Below are positions 54,782 to 63,427 of a stretch of 64,000 nt of DNA, one piece after another (positions within the stretch are counted from its first letter, which is position 1; every line of letters starts with the position of its first letter). The notes beneath the pieces are model-generated. The model made no database searches. It worked only from the letters and a program-made list of their open reading frames with translations, and had not been told where the DNA came from. A program made the translations under genes and the position numbers. Origin of the DNA: Cohnella cholangitidis (GTDB lineage: Bacteria; Bacillota; Bacilli; Paenibacillales; Paenibacillaceae); NCBI RefSeq assembly GCF_014107495.1, contig NZ_CP041969.1:2319501-2383500 (forward strand), read 5' to 3'.

Positions 54782-55949
54782 ATATGCCTCCAAGGAAAGA
54801 ACTGCTTGGAATGTTAATCATGCGCAGACTTAAGTTCTCGGCGTTGACCAAATCCATTCTGGGGCATGTGGAGTAGATCTGGAGTTGATGCAATAACGTC
54901 CATGCGGGTCTTGACATCAAGCCATTATCATTCAATTGTTGTAACACGCTGTCTCGTTGACCCTTATCCTCAAGCAGTATCGTGTTTAACCAATAATTGC
55001 TGTTGCTATCGAGCGGTTCCTCGAAAAATCGAACGCCATTCAGATCTCTTAGCTGTTCGCGATATCGGTTCGCCAATTTCCGTTTTCTACTTAAAAAGAT
55101 CGGTAGTTGTTCCAATTGAGCGCATCCCAGCGCGGCGTTGAGATTAGGTAATCGATAATTATAACCGATATGATCGTGATTAAAATCCCAACGGTGCGGA
55201 ACCTTAGCGGTAGTCGTAATATGCTTCACGAGTTTACCTAGTTCCTCATCCTGCGCGAGAATCGCTCCGCCCCCGCCGGTTGTCATGATTTTGTTGCCGT
55301 TAAAGCTAACGGCGCTAAGCTTGCTGAATGTTCCTGTATGTTTGCCCTTGTAAAAGGAACCTAATGATTCGGCGGCGTCCTCCACAAGCTCTAGAGAGTA
55401 TTTGGTACAGACTTCGATTAATCGATCAAGGTTTACGGGATGTCCAAACGTGTGCATCGCTATAACGGCCTTAATCGCACGTCCCGTAAATTTGTTATAA
55501 CACCGCTCCCCATCTACTCGAGTAATTTCGCCCAAGTACGTATCTAGCTTTTCAGGATCGATTCCAAGCGTTCGTTCATCGATATCCACGAAATGGGGAA
55601 TCGCTCCGCAATAAGCGATGGCATTCGCGGTAGCTACGAACGATAACGTCGGACATAATACTTCATCATTCTGCGTGACTCCACTCATCAGTAAACTGAT
55701 GTGCAAAGCAGCCGTGCCGTTAACAACCGCAACCGCCCGCGCAGAACCTGTGTATTCGGCAAGCATTTGTTCAAAACGATCTACGTATTGACCTACCGAT
55801 GACACCCAACCCGTCTCTATGCAATCCAGGACGTATTCTTTCTCTCGCCCTTGGAACACAGGCTCATGCAAACCGACGAACGATTTCTCTGAATCAATTG
55901 CCCATCTAATAGCTTCTATTAATCTCGAAACATTCAAATGCTCGCTCAT
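54774..55949 (-). CDS. legC: LegC-family aminotransferase (UDP/GDP-4-amino-4,6-dideoxy sugar)
   Basis: 391-residue DegT/DnrJ/EryC1 enzyme. PLP-binding Asp191 is in VEDAAESLG and the Schiff-base Lys220 in SFNGNKIMTTGGGG. The N-terminus FVGLHEPVFQGREKEYVL is typical of LegC. It transfers an amino group to the 4-keto sugar from LegB, encoded directly upstream with a four-base overlap. A different aminotransferase (PseC) serves the pseudaminic route. Confidence 0.93.
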   Translation of the reverse strand: MSEHLNVSRLIEAIRWAIDSEKSFVGLHEPVFQGREKEYVLDCIETGWVSSVGQYVDRFEQMLAEYTGSARAVAVVNGTAALHISLLMSGVTQNDEVLCPTLSFVATANAIAYCGAIPHFVDIDERTLGIDPEKLDTYLGEITRVDGERCYNKFTGRAIKAVIAMHTFGHPVNLDRLIEVCTKYSLELVEDAAESLGSFYKGKHTGTFSKLSAVSFNGNKIMTTGGGGAILAQDEELGKLVKHITTTAKVPHRWDFNHDHIGYNYRLPNLNAALGCAQLEQLPIFLSRKRKLANRYREQLRDLNGVRFFEEPLDSNSNYWLNTILLEDKGQRDSVLQQLNDNGLMSRPAWTLLHQLQIYSTCPRMDLVNAENLSLRMINIPSSSFLGGIYE

Positions 55950-56959
55950 ATATTGTAGAAATCAGCCTTGTAGTTCTTAAGATTATCCGGATTCGTAAAC
56001 CACTCGACCGTTTTCTCTAGCCCCCTCCGCAACCCGTCTCTGCCAGCGAATTTCGGCTCCCAGTCCAGAAGGCGCTTAGCCTTTTGATTATCGGCCCACA
56101 GCCTCTCCACTTCGCTCTTCTCCGGTCTGATACGGGAAGAATCCGTTTGGATTTCAATCTCGCGCCCCATGATCTCGGCAATGAGCTTCACCGTATCTCC
56201 AATAGAGATTTCATAGTTGCTTCCGATATTAATGACTTCGCCGATCGATCTGTCAGACTCCATGACTTCGATAAAACCTCTCACCGTGTCTTCAACATAG
56301 TTAAAATCCCTAGTCGGGTGAAGAGCTCCCAGTTGAATCTCTTTTTTTCCGTTAGCGATTTGCGTGATGACGGTGGGTATTACCGCTCTCGCCGATTGTC
56401 TTGGTCCATATGTATTAAATGGCCGAATGATAGCCACTGGCGTCTGAAAAGAATCATAGAAAGACATCGCCATCTGATCAGCCCCAATCTTACTCGCCGA
56501 ATACGGGGATTGACCTTGTAAGGGATGCTCCTCTGTGATCGGTACGAATCGTGCTGTACCGTACACTTCGCTCGTGGAAGTGTGGACGAACTTGGACACG
56601 CCGGTCTCCCTTGCAGCTTGCAATAAATTTAGTGTTCCTTTGATATTGGTATCTACATAAGTGTCCGGAGAGTGGTAGGAGTAGGGGATGGCAATCAACG
56701 CAGCCAGATGAAGGACTGCATCGCAACCGCGCATTGCCTGCTTAACGCCATGAGGATCCCTAATATCGCCGGTAAAGACATCAAGAGAAGATTTAATCTC
56801 TTTGGGAGATTGATCCAACCAGCCCCAGGAATTAAAAGAGTTATAAACGGCAAACGCCCTAACGTCGTAACCTCTGCGTACCATTTCTTCCGTTAGATGC
56901 GATCCGATAAATCCATCGGCGCCCGTTATGAGTACTTTGCCTTTGAATTGCTTTTCCAT
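55946..56959 (-). CDS. legB: LegB-type NAD-dependent 4,6-dehydratase
   Basis: 337-residue extended SDR: GADGFIG at 13-19, STSEVYG, Tyr153-x3-Lys157 in SPYSASK and HPTRDFNYVEDTV. It converts a nucleotide-linked N-acetylglucosamine to the 4-keto-6-deoxy sugar, the first step of the legionaminic-acid route. It is the first gene of the operon; a region of about 230 bases upstream holds the presumed promoter, which I could not place with confidence. Confidence 0.92.
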   Translation of the reverse strand: MEKQFKGKVLITGADGFIGSHLTEEMVRRGYDVRAFAVYNSFNSWGWLDQSPKEIKSSLDVFTGDIRDPHGVKQAMRGCDAVLHLAALIAIPYSYHSPDTYVDTNIKGTLNLLQAARETGVSKFVHTSTSEVYGTARFVPITEEHPLQGQSPYSASKIGADQMAMSFYDSFQTPVAIIRPFNTYGPRQSARAVIPTVITQIANGKKEIQLGALHPTRDFNYVEDTVRGFIEVMESDRSIGEVINIGSNYEISIGDTVKLIAEIMGREIEIQTDSSRIRPEKSEVERLWADNQKAKRLLDWEPKFAGRDGLRRGLEKTVEWFTNPDNLKNYKADFYNI

Positions 56960-57130
56960 GCAAGCCCTCCGTTGTTAGAAAATCTTTCAACTTTGTATGT
57001 ATCTACAAATCAGTCTAACACCAGATTGCCATAAAATCGACACGAGTCGCCAACGTTCTACAATTCCAATAATTGGCCATCGGGATTCAATCAAGATCGA
57101 ACAACCTCTAGCTTCCCAGTAGCTAGAAAG

Positions 57131-57165
57131 GCGGATCCAGTTCGCGCTTTCGCTTCTGGATCCGC
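57131..57165 (-). terminator. Terminator-like hairpin after the SLH protein gene
   Basis: Ten-base perfect stem (GCGGATCCAG/CTGGATCCGC) with a 15-base loop, then CTTTCTA on the minus strand, 28 bases after the stop of the SLH protein. The T-run is short, so termination may be partial. Confidence 0.6.
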
Positions 57166-57192
57166 TTTGTTTAAATAAGCAAATTAGAATGG

Positions 57193-60100
57193 TTATAGGA
57201 AATCCACGTATTCCAAGAATCGTTTAATCATAATCGCGGCTTCCGCGCGAGTCGCTTTGCTTTGCGGATTAATCGTCTTCGTCGTGGAGCCCTTGATGAA
57301 TCCGACGGTAACGCTGATCGACATTCCTTCTTTTGCCCAGCCGCTTACTTTGGCTTTGTCCTTAAAGCCGTTAAGCGCGGTACTGGATGAGGAAGATTGT
57401 ACTCCAACATAGTTCATAGCCCGGATTAGCATCGTTGCCATTTCTTCCCGGGTCACGTTCGCGTTTGGACGGAATTTGCCATCCGTTCCGCCTTCTACGA
57501 TACCCGCTTTGCTCACCGCTCCAATATAAGATGCAGACGGGTTTGTGAGAGAGACGTCCGTGTATCTGGAGGCAGAGGATTTATCCCCGTTCAACCCGAT
57601 ACCTCTGGCAAGAAACTCCGCAAAATCGGCTCTGGTAATATTCTTGCCGGGCGCAAATGTTTTGTTCGTGTCGCCCGTTACGATAAATTTGGAAGCTAAT
57701 ACCGTAACATCGCCATTCGCCCAATGCTTGGCCATATCCGTAAACGACGCGTTCCTGCGCACTACGGCGTATTCGCTGTTGCCCTTGCGCTTAAAGTTAA
57801 CTTTGGTCGAACCGTTGACATTCTCGAATAGCGTTGGAACGTAAGACGGTTGGTTGGAGTCGGAGTCCAGACGAATGACGGCCAAATTGTCCGTGGAACC
57901 GGAGAAGCCCGGAAGCGCGAATGATCTCGTAACGTACTGCTCGTAGTTCTCTACCGCTTTGTAATTCGTTCCCGTTAATATTCCCGCGGAGAAATCGGCA
58001 GGCGTCGTCATCGACTGAGCTCCGAGAATATTAAGAGTAGACAGCACCGGGGAGTTCTGAGCCTTATCGATGCTGATCTGCAGAGAAGATGTCGTCGTGC
58101 TGCCGCCCGCCAAGTAAATCTCTTTGCTGTAATTGATAGCCGACAACGGGATTTCGAATTGCATATCTCCGTATTCAAGACGGAAGGATGCGTTAGACGC
58201 CCTGGATGACGCATCCATTAGGGAATTGATCGGAATCGTTACTAGCGCCCCAACCTCGGTCGACGGCACTTTGAATGTGAGACGCGGGATCGCGATACCG
58301 CTGTTCTGTCTAATCGCGTCGTAAGCAGCCAACAGCTTCGTACCGTCCAACGTATATCGATTCATGGATTTGCCGGACGGAGCCGTACCTGAATAAATCG
58401 ACGAGGATTTAGCGACGATTAATTGCACTCCGCCGGAGCCGTCCGCTTCCACGTAATCAGGCAATCCTACGATCGTGCCGCCACCGCCTCCGCCGCCGGG
58501 TAACGTCGATTGATTCGTAATGGTCATTTCGTTAATCCCGCTGACCGCTTGGTTCTGCAAATCCTTCACCGAATTACCCGTAGCCATGTAACTAAGTACA
58601 ACGGTCGAACCTGTTGCTACAGGCGACGTTAGCAAAACCCTCACTTGGGTTCCGACGATATTCACGGAACTAACGTTCGCGAAAGTACCGTTGACTTTCA
58701 CATAATATTGCGATGCATACGGCACGGATGAGTTATTGAGCGCCGCGCTGTAAGTCAATGTGATTTCATTATTGTAAACAGAGCTAGCCACCAACTGCGT
58801 AGTCGTCGCCGCCACGCCTGTAACAGGGTAGCTATTGAATGTTGCAGCTAGATTACCCGCCAAGTCTTTAATTCCTTGACTGGTCTGAATGTAAGAAACA
58901 TATAATACGGCATTCGTCGCGACAGCCTGAGTCATCGTTAATTCGACCGTGTTATTCACGATCGCGACGGATGAGATCGCCGCGGTCGTTCCGTTTTTGA
59001 TTACGGAGAAGTTGGATTTCAAAGGAACCGAAGCCGCGCTTAACCCTTCGTTATACGACAAAATAACTTTCGTTCCCGAAGCGGTCGCCGAAGTAAGCGT
59101 AGGCGCAACCGTATCGTTCACGTTCTGAACGTAGAAGTCCGTGAACGCGGGAACCGCGTTGCCGCTCAAATCCCTAAGAGGCGTCGATCCGGGCGCGTAA
59201 GAGACGGATACGGATTGCGTTTCCGTAACGCTCGACGGCAAAGTGAGAGTCACTACCGACCCGTTAACCGAGATTGCGCTAATGCTTTGCGAATATCCAT
59301 TATATTTAACGGAGAATTGATAGGAAGCTCCGCTAGCGGGCGCCGCCAACGACTTATTAAAGTTCAAGGTCAGCGTCGAGCCGTTCAGTACGCCGCTCAA
59401 CGGCTTAGCCAATGTCGTATCGGAACTATTCGTTACCTCTTTGGAGGACAGGGCAACTGCTTTATTGCCCGATAAATCCTGAAGCTGATGATCCGTATCG
59501 GAATCTTTGGTATAGGATACTTTAACGGTTTGGCCAACGGCTACTCCCGATTGAAGAATTAACCGGACCGTTTTACCGTTGATCGTAATTCCATTTACTT
59601 GTCTCGGGACATCATTAACCGTTACGTAATAGTTCGCCGGATATGGAACGACCGTGCTATCCAATTCCTCGTTGTACGTCAAGACGATTGCGCTGCCATC
59701 CATCGCCGCGCTCGAGAACGTCGGGGCCGTCCTATCCGAACCGATCGTCTGGAAAGTCCAACGATAATCGTTCAGTATGCCGGGGTAAGCATTAAGCGCC
59801 AAATCGGTAATCGCATTGTCCGGTATGCTCACAACGTAGGTTGCGGATCGGGTCAAGTTTCTCGTCGGCGTTAAGATGACCTTACGGGAATTCGTGCTGT
59901 CTACGCTTAACGTTGCGGGTATAGAATCTCTAATCGTACCGGATACGACTTGATTCAGGGTCGCGGCGACGCCATGTACGGTAACCGACTTATCGAATAG
60001 CATCGTTAATACCGCGTCCTCTTTGACGCTATTCGTGCCCGATACCGGAATCGTGCTAATCAATTCAGGTCTTACCGTATCGGAATTGACTTTAAACCAC

Positions 60101-61596
60101 CATGTAGAGTAATTGGTTGATGGGATGCCTGCGTATGGATTTCCTGCCAGATCGGTAATGGCAAGGCTTCCGATCTGTACCGCATACGAAGTGTTCTTCA
60201 CGAAGCTGCCGCACGCGGAGTAAACCGACGGCGTGATCTTGATCGTATCCGTTCCGCCGCCCGTGACCGCGCTATGCGTAACGGGGATCGAACAAACAAC
60301 CGCTTGGGAAGAAGCATTGCGAATGACGATCATTCCGCTTCCCGGCTTAACAAGCTCGTTGAACTTAATGCTCAGCATACCGTTAACTGCCGTTACGGCT
60401 CCTCCGGCTGCCGGCGTAAACGCCGAGACAAGAGGAGGCGTATTATCTACCCCGGAAGCCGTAGTGAAGTTCCATGTCACGGCGTCAACGATTCCTTCAT
60501 AGAGATTGCCGCTGGCATCCTTCAGAACGCCGGGGTCCATCATAATGTAATATTCCGTATTGGCAACCAGAGGTTGATAGAACGCAATGTTTATCGCAGT
60601 AGTACCGCTACCCGTTACTCGGGAGGCGCCAGTCGCCATGCTGATCGTTTCGACCGTTTCATTCGTCAGTACTTTTTTCAAATAAATATTTCCGGAAGTG
60701 CCCGTCAATACCGCGGATGCGAAAGTCATCTTCGCGGTCAAGGCGCCTAAGCTTACATTCGCGCTATTATCGGCAGGTACTTTGCTAATCAACGTAATAG
60801 GAGAAGCCGTTGTCGAGAAGTTCCAGGTCGTACCGTAGTAAGCGTTGCCTACAACGTCTACGAATGCTCCCTGCTCTACCATGACTTGATAGTTCTTACC
60901 GGAAACCAACCGAATCGACGGTTGGATTACGATCGTCGTTTTACCTGTTCCGTCCACGATTCCGCTTCCCGTTACTTCCGGAGAAAGCACGGAAATGACT
61001 TGCGTATCGCTTGTATCCAACCGGGTAATGCGGATATTGCCGGACGCAGCCCATACTTTCTCGTTAAAGGCAAGCTTGATCGCTCCCGTCGCCGGCATCG
61101 TCCCGCCGCTAACCGGCGTTGTCGTGGCGGAAGGGGGCGTTACGTCGCTAGCGATCACGCGGAAGTTCCAGGTCGTGGCATCGTTAATTCCCGCGAATCC
61201 CGCTCCCGCTACGTTCAGGAACGCATTCGGGCTTATTTCCACGTAATAGTTCTGTCCCGCCACGAGCTTTCCGTTAGGATTGATCTGAATCGTGCTCGCG
61301 CTTGTCGGATCGATCGTAACGTATGCGCTTTGGGTTGGGTTTCCAAGGTCGTAGCTAGCTACCGCCACGTTCGTATTCGAGTTCTTGATAGATACGACGC
61401 CGCCGCTGGCTTTAACGACGTTCTCGTCGAATTTAATCTTTAACATCGCATTGGCAGGCACGGTCACCTCATTGTTAGCCGGAGAAGTCGATATCATGAC
61501 CGGTCCGCCGGCTGCTGCAAAAGAAGCGCCTGCTACCCATAGCTGAATCAATAACGCCATGATCAATGTGAGTGATAGAGTTCGTTTAAGCTGCAA
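57193..61596 (-). CDS. Large surface protein with Ig-like repeats and three C-terminal SLH domains
   Basis: About 1467 residues. A signal peptide (LKRTLSLTLIMALLIQLWVAG) is followed by Ig-like Big_5 repeats (SPANNEVTVPANAMLKIKF and variants) and SwmB-like repeats (LTYNEELDS ... VSY). A Gly-rich linker comes next, and three SLH domains occupy the last 200 residues (TDMAKHWANGD, YTDVSLTNP, FKDKAKVSG). The SLH domains bind a cell-wall polymer, so it is a surface or adhesion protein. The start is TTG at 61596 with AGGAGG eight bases upstream; an open extension upstream runs into metK and is not coding. The gene is isolated and lies next to the leg operon. Confidence 0.87.
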   Translation of the reverse strand: MQLKRTLSLTLIMALLIQLWVAGASFAAAGGPVMISTSPANNEVTVPANAMLKIKFDENVVKASGGVVSIKNSNTNVAVASYDLGNPTQSAYVTIDPTSASTIQINPNGKLVAGQNYYVEISPNAFLNVAGAGFAGINDATTWNFRVIASDVTPPSATTTPVSGGTMPATGAIKLAFNEKVWAASGNIRITRLDTSDTQVISVLSPEVTGSGIVDGTGKTTIVIQPSIRLVSGKNYQVMVEQGAFVDVVGNAYYGTTWNFSTTASPITLISKVPADNSANVSLGALTAKMTFASAVLTGTSGNIYLKKVLTNETVETISMATGASRVTGSGTTAINIAFYQPLVANTEYYIMMDPGVLKDASGNLYEGIVDAVTWNFTTASGVDNTPPLVSAFTPAAGGAVTAVNGMLSIKFNELVKPGSGMIVIRNASSQAVVCSIPVTHSAVTGGGTDTIKITPSVYSACGSFVKNTSYAVQIGSLAITDLAGNPYAGIPSTNYSTWWFKVNSDTVRPELISTIPVSGTNSVKEDAVLTMLFDKSVTVHGVAATLNQVVSGTIRDSIPATLSVDSTNSRKVILTPTRNLTRSATYVVSIPDNAITDLALNAYPGILNDYRWTFQTIGSDRTAPTFSSAAMDGSAIVLTYNEELDSTVVPYPANYYVTVNDVPRQVNGITINGKTVRLILQSGVAVGQTVKVSYTKDSDTDHQLQDLSGNKAVALSSKEVTNSSDTTLAKPLSGVLNGSTLTLNFNKSLAAPASGASYQFSVKYNGYSQSISAISVNGSVVTLTLPSSVTETQSVSVSYAPGSTPLRDLSGNAVPAFTDFYVQNVNDTVAPTLTSATASGTKVILSYNEGLSAASVPLKSNFSVIKNGTTAAISSVAIVNNTVELTMTQAVATNAVLYVSYIQTSQGIKDLAGNLAATFNSYPVTGVAATTTQLVASSVYNNEITLTYSAALNNSSVPYASQYYVKVNGTFANVSSVNIVGTQVRVLLTSPVATGSTVVLSYMATGNSVKDLQNQAVSGINEMTITNQSTLPGGGGGGGTIVGLPDYVEADGSGGVQLIVAKSSSIYSGTAPSGKSMNRYTLDGTKLLAAYDAIRQNSGIAIPRLTFKVPSTEVGALVTIPINSLMDASSRASNASFRLEYGDMQFEIPLSAINYSKEIYLAGGSTTTSSLQISIDKAQNSPVLSTLNILGAQSMTTPADFSAGILTGTNYKAVENYEQYVTRSFALPGFSGSTDNLAVIRLDSDSNQPSYVPTLFENVNGSTKVNFKRKGNSEYAVVRRNASFTDMAKHWANGDVTVLASKFIVTGDTNKTFAPGKNITRADFAEFLARGIGLNGDKSSASRYTDVSLTNPSASYIGAVSKAGIVEGGTDGKFRPNANVTREEMATMLIRAMNYVGVQSSSSSTALNGFKDKAKVSGWAKEGMSISVTVGFIKGSTTKTINPQSKATRAEAAIMIKRFLEYVDFL

Positions 61597-61693
61597 AACA
61601 ATGACCTCCTGATGAACACAGTAATACCTTTTATTTCGGCATTTAGTGCCAAAAAAATTAGGGACAAAGGACTTATTTACCAGTTTGCGCATG

Positions 61694-61723
61694 AAAAAAA
61701 GACCTCCGCTCGCGCGGAAGCCT
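61694..61723 (-). terminator. Rho-independent terminator of metK
   Basis: Ten-base stem (with two G-U pairs) around a GCGA tetraloop, followed by seven T on the minus strand, 20 bases after the metK stop. Confidence 0.93.
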
Positions 61724-61742
61724 TTGACTTCGTTCGTTGAAA

Positions 61743-62963
61743 TTATGCTAAAGCGCCTTGTTTCAACGCTTCTACCCGGTCCAAACGCTCCCACGGAAGA
61801 TCGACGTCCGTACGGCCGAAGTGGCCGTATGCAGCAGTCTGGCGGTAGATCGGACGGCGCAGGTCCAGCATCTTGATAATGCCCGCCGGACGCAAGTCGA
61901 AGTTGTTCACGATCAACTCGACGAGCTTCTCTTCGGCGACTCTACCCGTGCCGTACGTATCCACGTTGATGGAAACTGGACTTGCAACGCCGATCGCGTA
62001 AGCGAGTTGGATTTCGCACTTGTCGGCCAACCCCGCAGCAACGATGTTCTTCGCTACGTAACGCGCCGCATAAGCCGCGGAACGGTCAACCTTCGTCGGA
62101 TCTTTGCCGGAGAATGCTCCGCCGCCGTGGCGAGCGTAACCGCCGTAAGTATCAACGATGATTTTGCGTCCCGTTAACCCTGCATCTCCTTGAGGACCGC
62201 CGATAACGAACCTGCCCGTTGGATTAATGAAGAATTTCGTGTCGGCATCCAGCCACTCGGAAGGAACTTCCGGATAGATAACATGCTCGCGGATATCTTT
62301 CTGGATTTGCTCCAAAGAGATGTCTTCGGAGTGCTGCGTGGATACGACGATCGCATCGACGCGAACCGGTTTGCCGTCTTCGTATTGTACCGTAACTTGA
62401 GTTTTGCCGTCCGGGCGCAGGTAAGCAAGCTTGCCGTTCTTGCGCACTTCGGACAAACGCCGGGACAAACGATGCGCTAACGCGATCGGAAGCGGCATCA
62501 ATTCAGGCGTTTCGTTCGTCGCGAAACCGAACATGAGACCTTGGTCTCCTGCTCCGATATCTTCGTTCTCTTGTTGGATGTCTTTACCGTCGCGAGTCTC
62601 CAAAGCGGCGTTAACGCCTTGCGCGATGTCGGCGGACTGTTCGTTCAAAGAAGTCAGAACGGCGCAAGTGCTGGAATCGAAACCGTATTTAGCCCTAGTA
62701 TAACCGATCTCCTTGATCGTACGACGAGCGATAGCGGAAATATCTACGAAGTCGGCTTTGCTGCTGATTTCGCCAATGACTAATACAAGCCCAGTAGCAA
62801 CGGACACTTCGCAGGCTACACGAGCGTAAGGGTCCACTTCCAGGAACGCGTCCAATACCGCGTCTGAAATCTGATCGCATATTTTATCCGGATGGCCTTC
62901 GGTGACCGATTCGGATGTGAAGAGATGCCGGCCTTTTATCGACAAAGTCTCCAACCCCCACAT
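61743..62963 (-). CDS. metK: S-adenosylmethionine synthetase
   Basis: 406 residues. The ATP-binding N-terminus [17 protein letters not shown] with His24, [10 protein letters not shown], and [19 protein letters not shown] are diagnostic for MetK. It makes S-adenosylmethionine from methionine and ATP in the cytosol. The ATG at 62963 is used; a TTG seven codons later would also give a standard N-terminus. A strong sigma-A promoter and a palindromic leader lie upstream, and a terminator follows. No SAM riboswitch is seen. Confidence 0.96.
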   Translation of the reverse strand: MWGLETLSIKGRHLFTSESVTEGHPDKICDQISDAVLDAFLEVDPYARVACEVSVATGLVLVIGEISSKADFVDISAIARRTIKEIGYTRAKYGFDSSTCAVLTSLNEQSADIAQGVNAALETRDGKDIQQENEDIGAGDQGLMFGFATNETPELMPLPIALAHRLSRRLSEVRKNGKLAYLRPDGKTQVTVQYEDGKPVRVDAIVVSTQHSEDISLEQIQKDIREHVIYPEVPSEWLDADTKFFINPTGRFVIGGPQGDAGLTGRKIIVDTYGGYARHGGGAFSGKDPTKVDRSAAYAARYVAKNIVAAGLADKCEIQLAYAIGVASPVSINVDTYGTGRVAEEKLVELIVNNFDLRPAGIIKMLDLRRPIYRQTAAYGHFGRTDVDLPWERLDRVEALKQGALA

Positions 62964-62973
62964 ATAAAATCAA

Positions 62974-62993
62974 CCTTTTCCCATGGGAAAAGG
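62974..62993 (-). promoter_or_regulatory. 20-base palindrome overlapping the metK ribosome site
   Basis: A perfect palindrome, CCTTTTCC-CATG-GGAAAAGG, lies in the metK leader ten bases before the ATG. Its 3' arm contains the AAAAGG that could serve as the ribosome site, so folding of the leader might limit translation. Confidence 0.55.
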
Positions 62994-63020
62994 CTGTAAA
63001 GAATAAACCTTCGATTAATA

Positions 63021-63049
63021 ATGATACCGGAACTGTCGAGGAGTGTCAA
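63021..63049 (-). promoter_or_regulatory. Sigma-A promoter of metK
   Basis: On the minus strand TTGACA (63049-63044), 17-base spacer, TATCAT (63026-63021): near consensus. The start site would be near 63014, about 50 bases before the ATG. Confidence 0.85.
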
Positions 63050-63085
63050 TGTAATGCAGCCTTTTCCGCGCTATGAATAACAAGG

Positions 63086-63358
63086 TTACAGGAGCGTTTG
63101 CTGAGCTTGTTGAACGAGTCTTTTCGTAATGCCTCCGCCCAGAGATCCTGCTTCCCGCGAAGTAAGATCTCCTAGATATTGTTGCCCAAAGCCGGCCGAA
63201 CTTATGCTTCCCAGCTCGCCGGCGAATTCCGTATCCAGCCCGCCCGTATGTGCAGCTATCGGAACACCTAGTTCCGCGGCAATTTCGTATTTCATCTGAT
63301 TAATCGCATTAGCGCACTCCGGTACGACAAGTCTGTTGCTTCTGTTGTTTCTCGCCAT
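63086..63358 (-). CDS. Alpha/beta-type small acid-soluble spore protein
   Basis: 90 residues, longer than the common 60-70. The conserved pieces [25 protein letters not shown] and [15 protein letters not shown] are present. Such proteins coat and protect spore DNA. Beyond the usual protease site (YEIAAE) it has a second sequence TEFAGELG in an insertion of about 30 residues, resembling a GPR site as well. The start follows AGGAGG. It is a spore-specific gene unrelated to its neighbours. Confidence 0.92.
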   Translation of the reverse strand: MARNNRSNRLVVPECANAINQMKYEIAAELGVPIAAHTGGLDTEFAGELGSISSAGFGQQYLGDLTSREAGSLGGGITKRLVQQAQQTLL

Positions 63359-63389
63359 AATTATAGTCCTCCTTGTATTGTGATGAACC

Positions 63390-63396
63390 TAGTATG
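63390..63396 (-). promoter_or_regulatory. Possible sigma-G -10 box of the spore protein gene
   Basis: CATACTA on the minus strand fits the sigma-G -10 pattern CATNHTA. The expected -35 position shows only a partial match (GCCTT), so this is weak. Confidence 0.3.
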
Positions 63397-63427
63397 TACC
63401 GGCTCATCGCGATCAAGGCGTATTACA

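Noticed and set aside
56960..57192. Promoter of the legionaminic-acid operon
   Set aside because: Several weak -10-like sequences (such as TGTTAGACT) are present, but none has an acceptable -35 partner, so none was annotated.
61597..61794. N-terminal extension of the SLH protein upstream of its signal peptide
   Set aside because: It crosses the metK terminator and enters metK; the TTG with AGGAGG directly before a signal peptide is a better start.
62964..63085. SAM riboswitch before metK
   Set aside because: The leader from the sigma-A promoter is only about 50 bases and lacks the conserved S-box elements.
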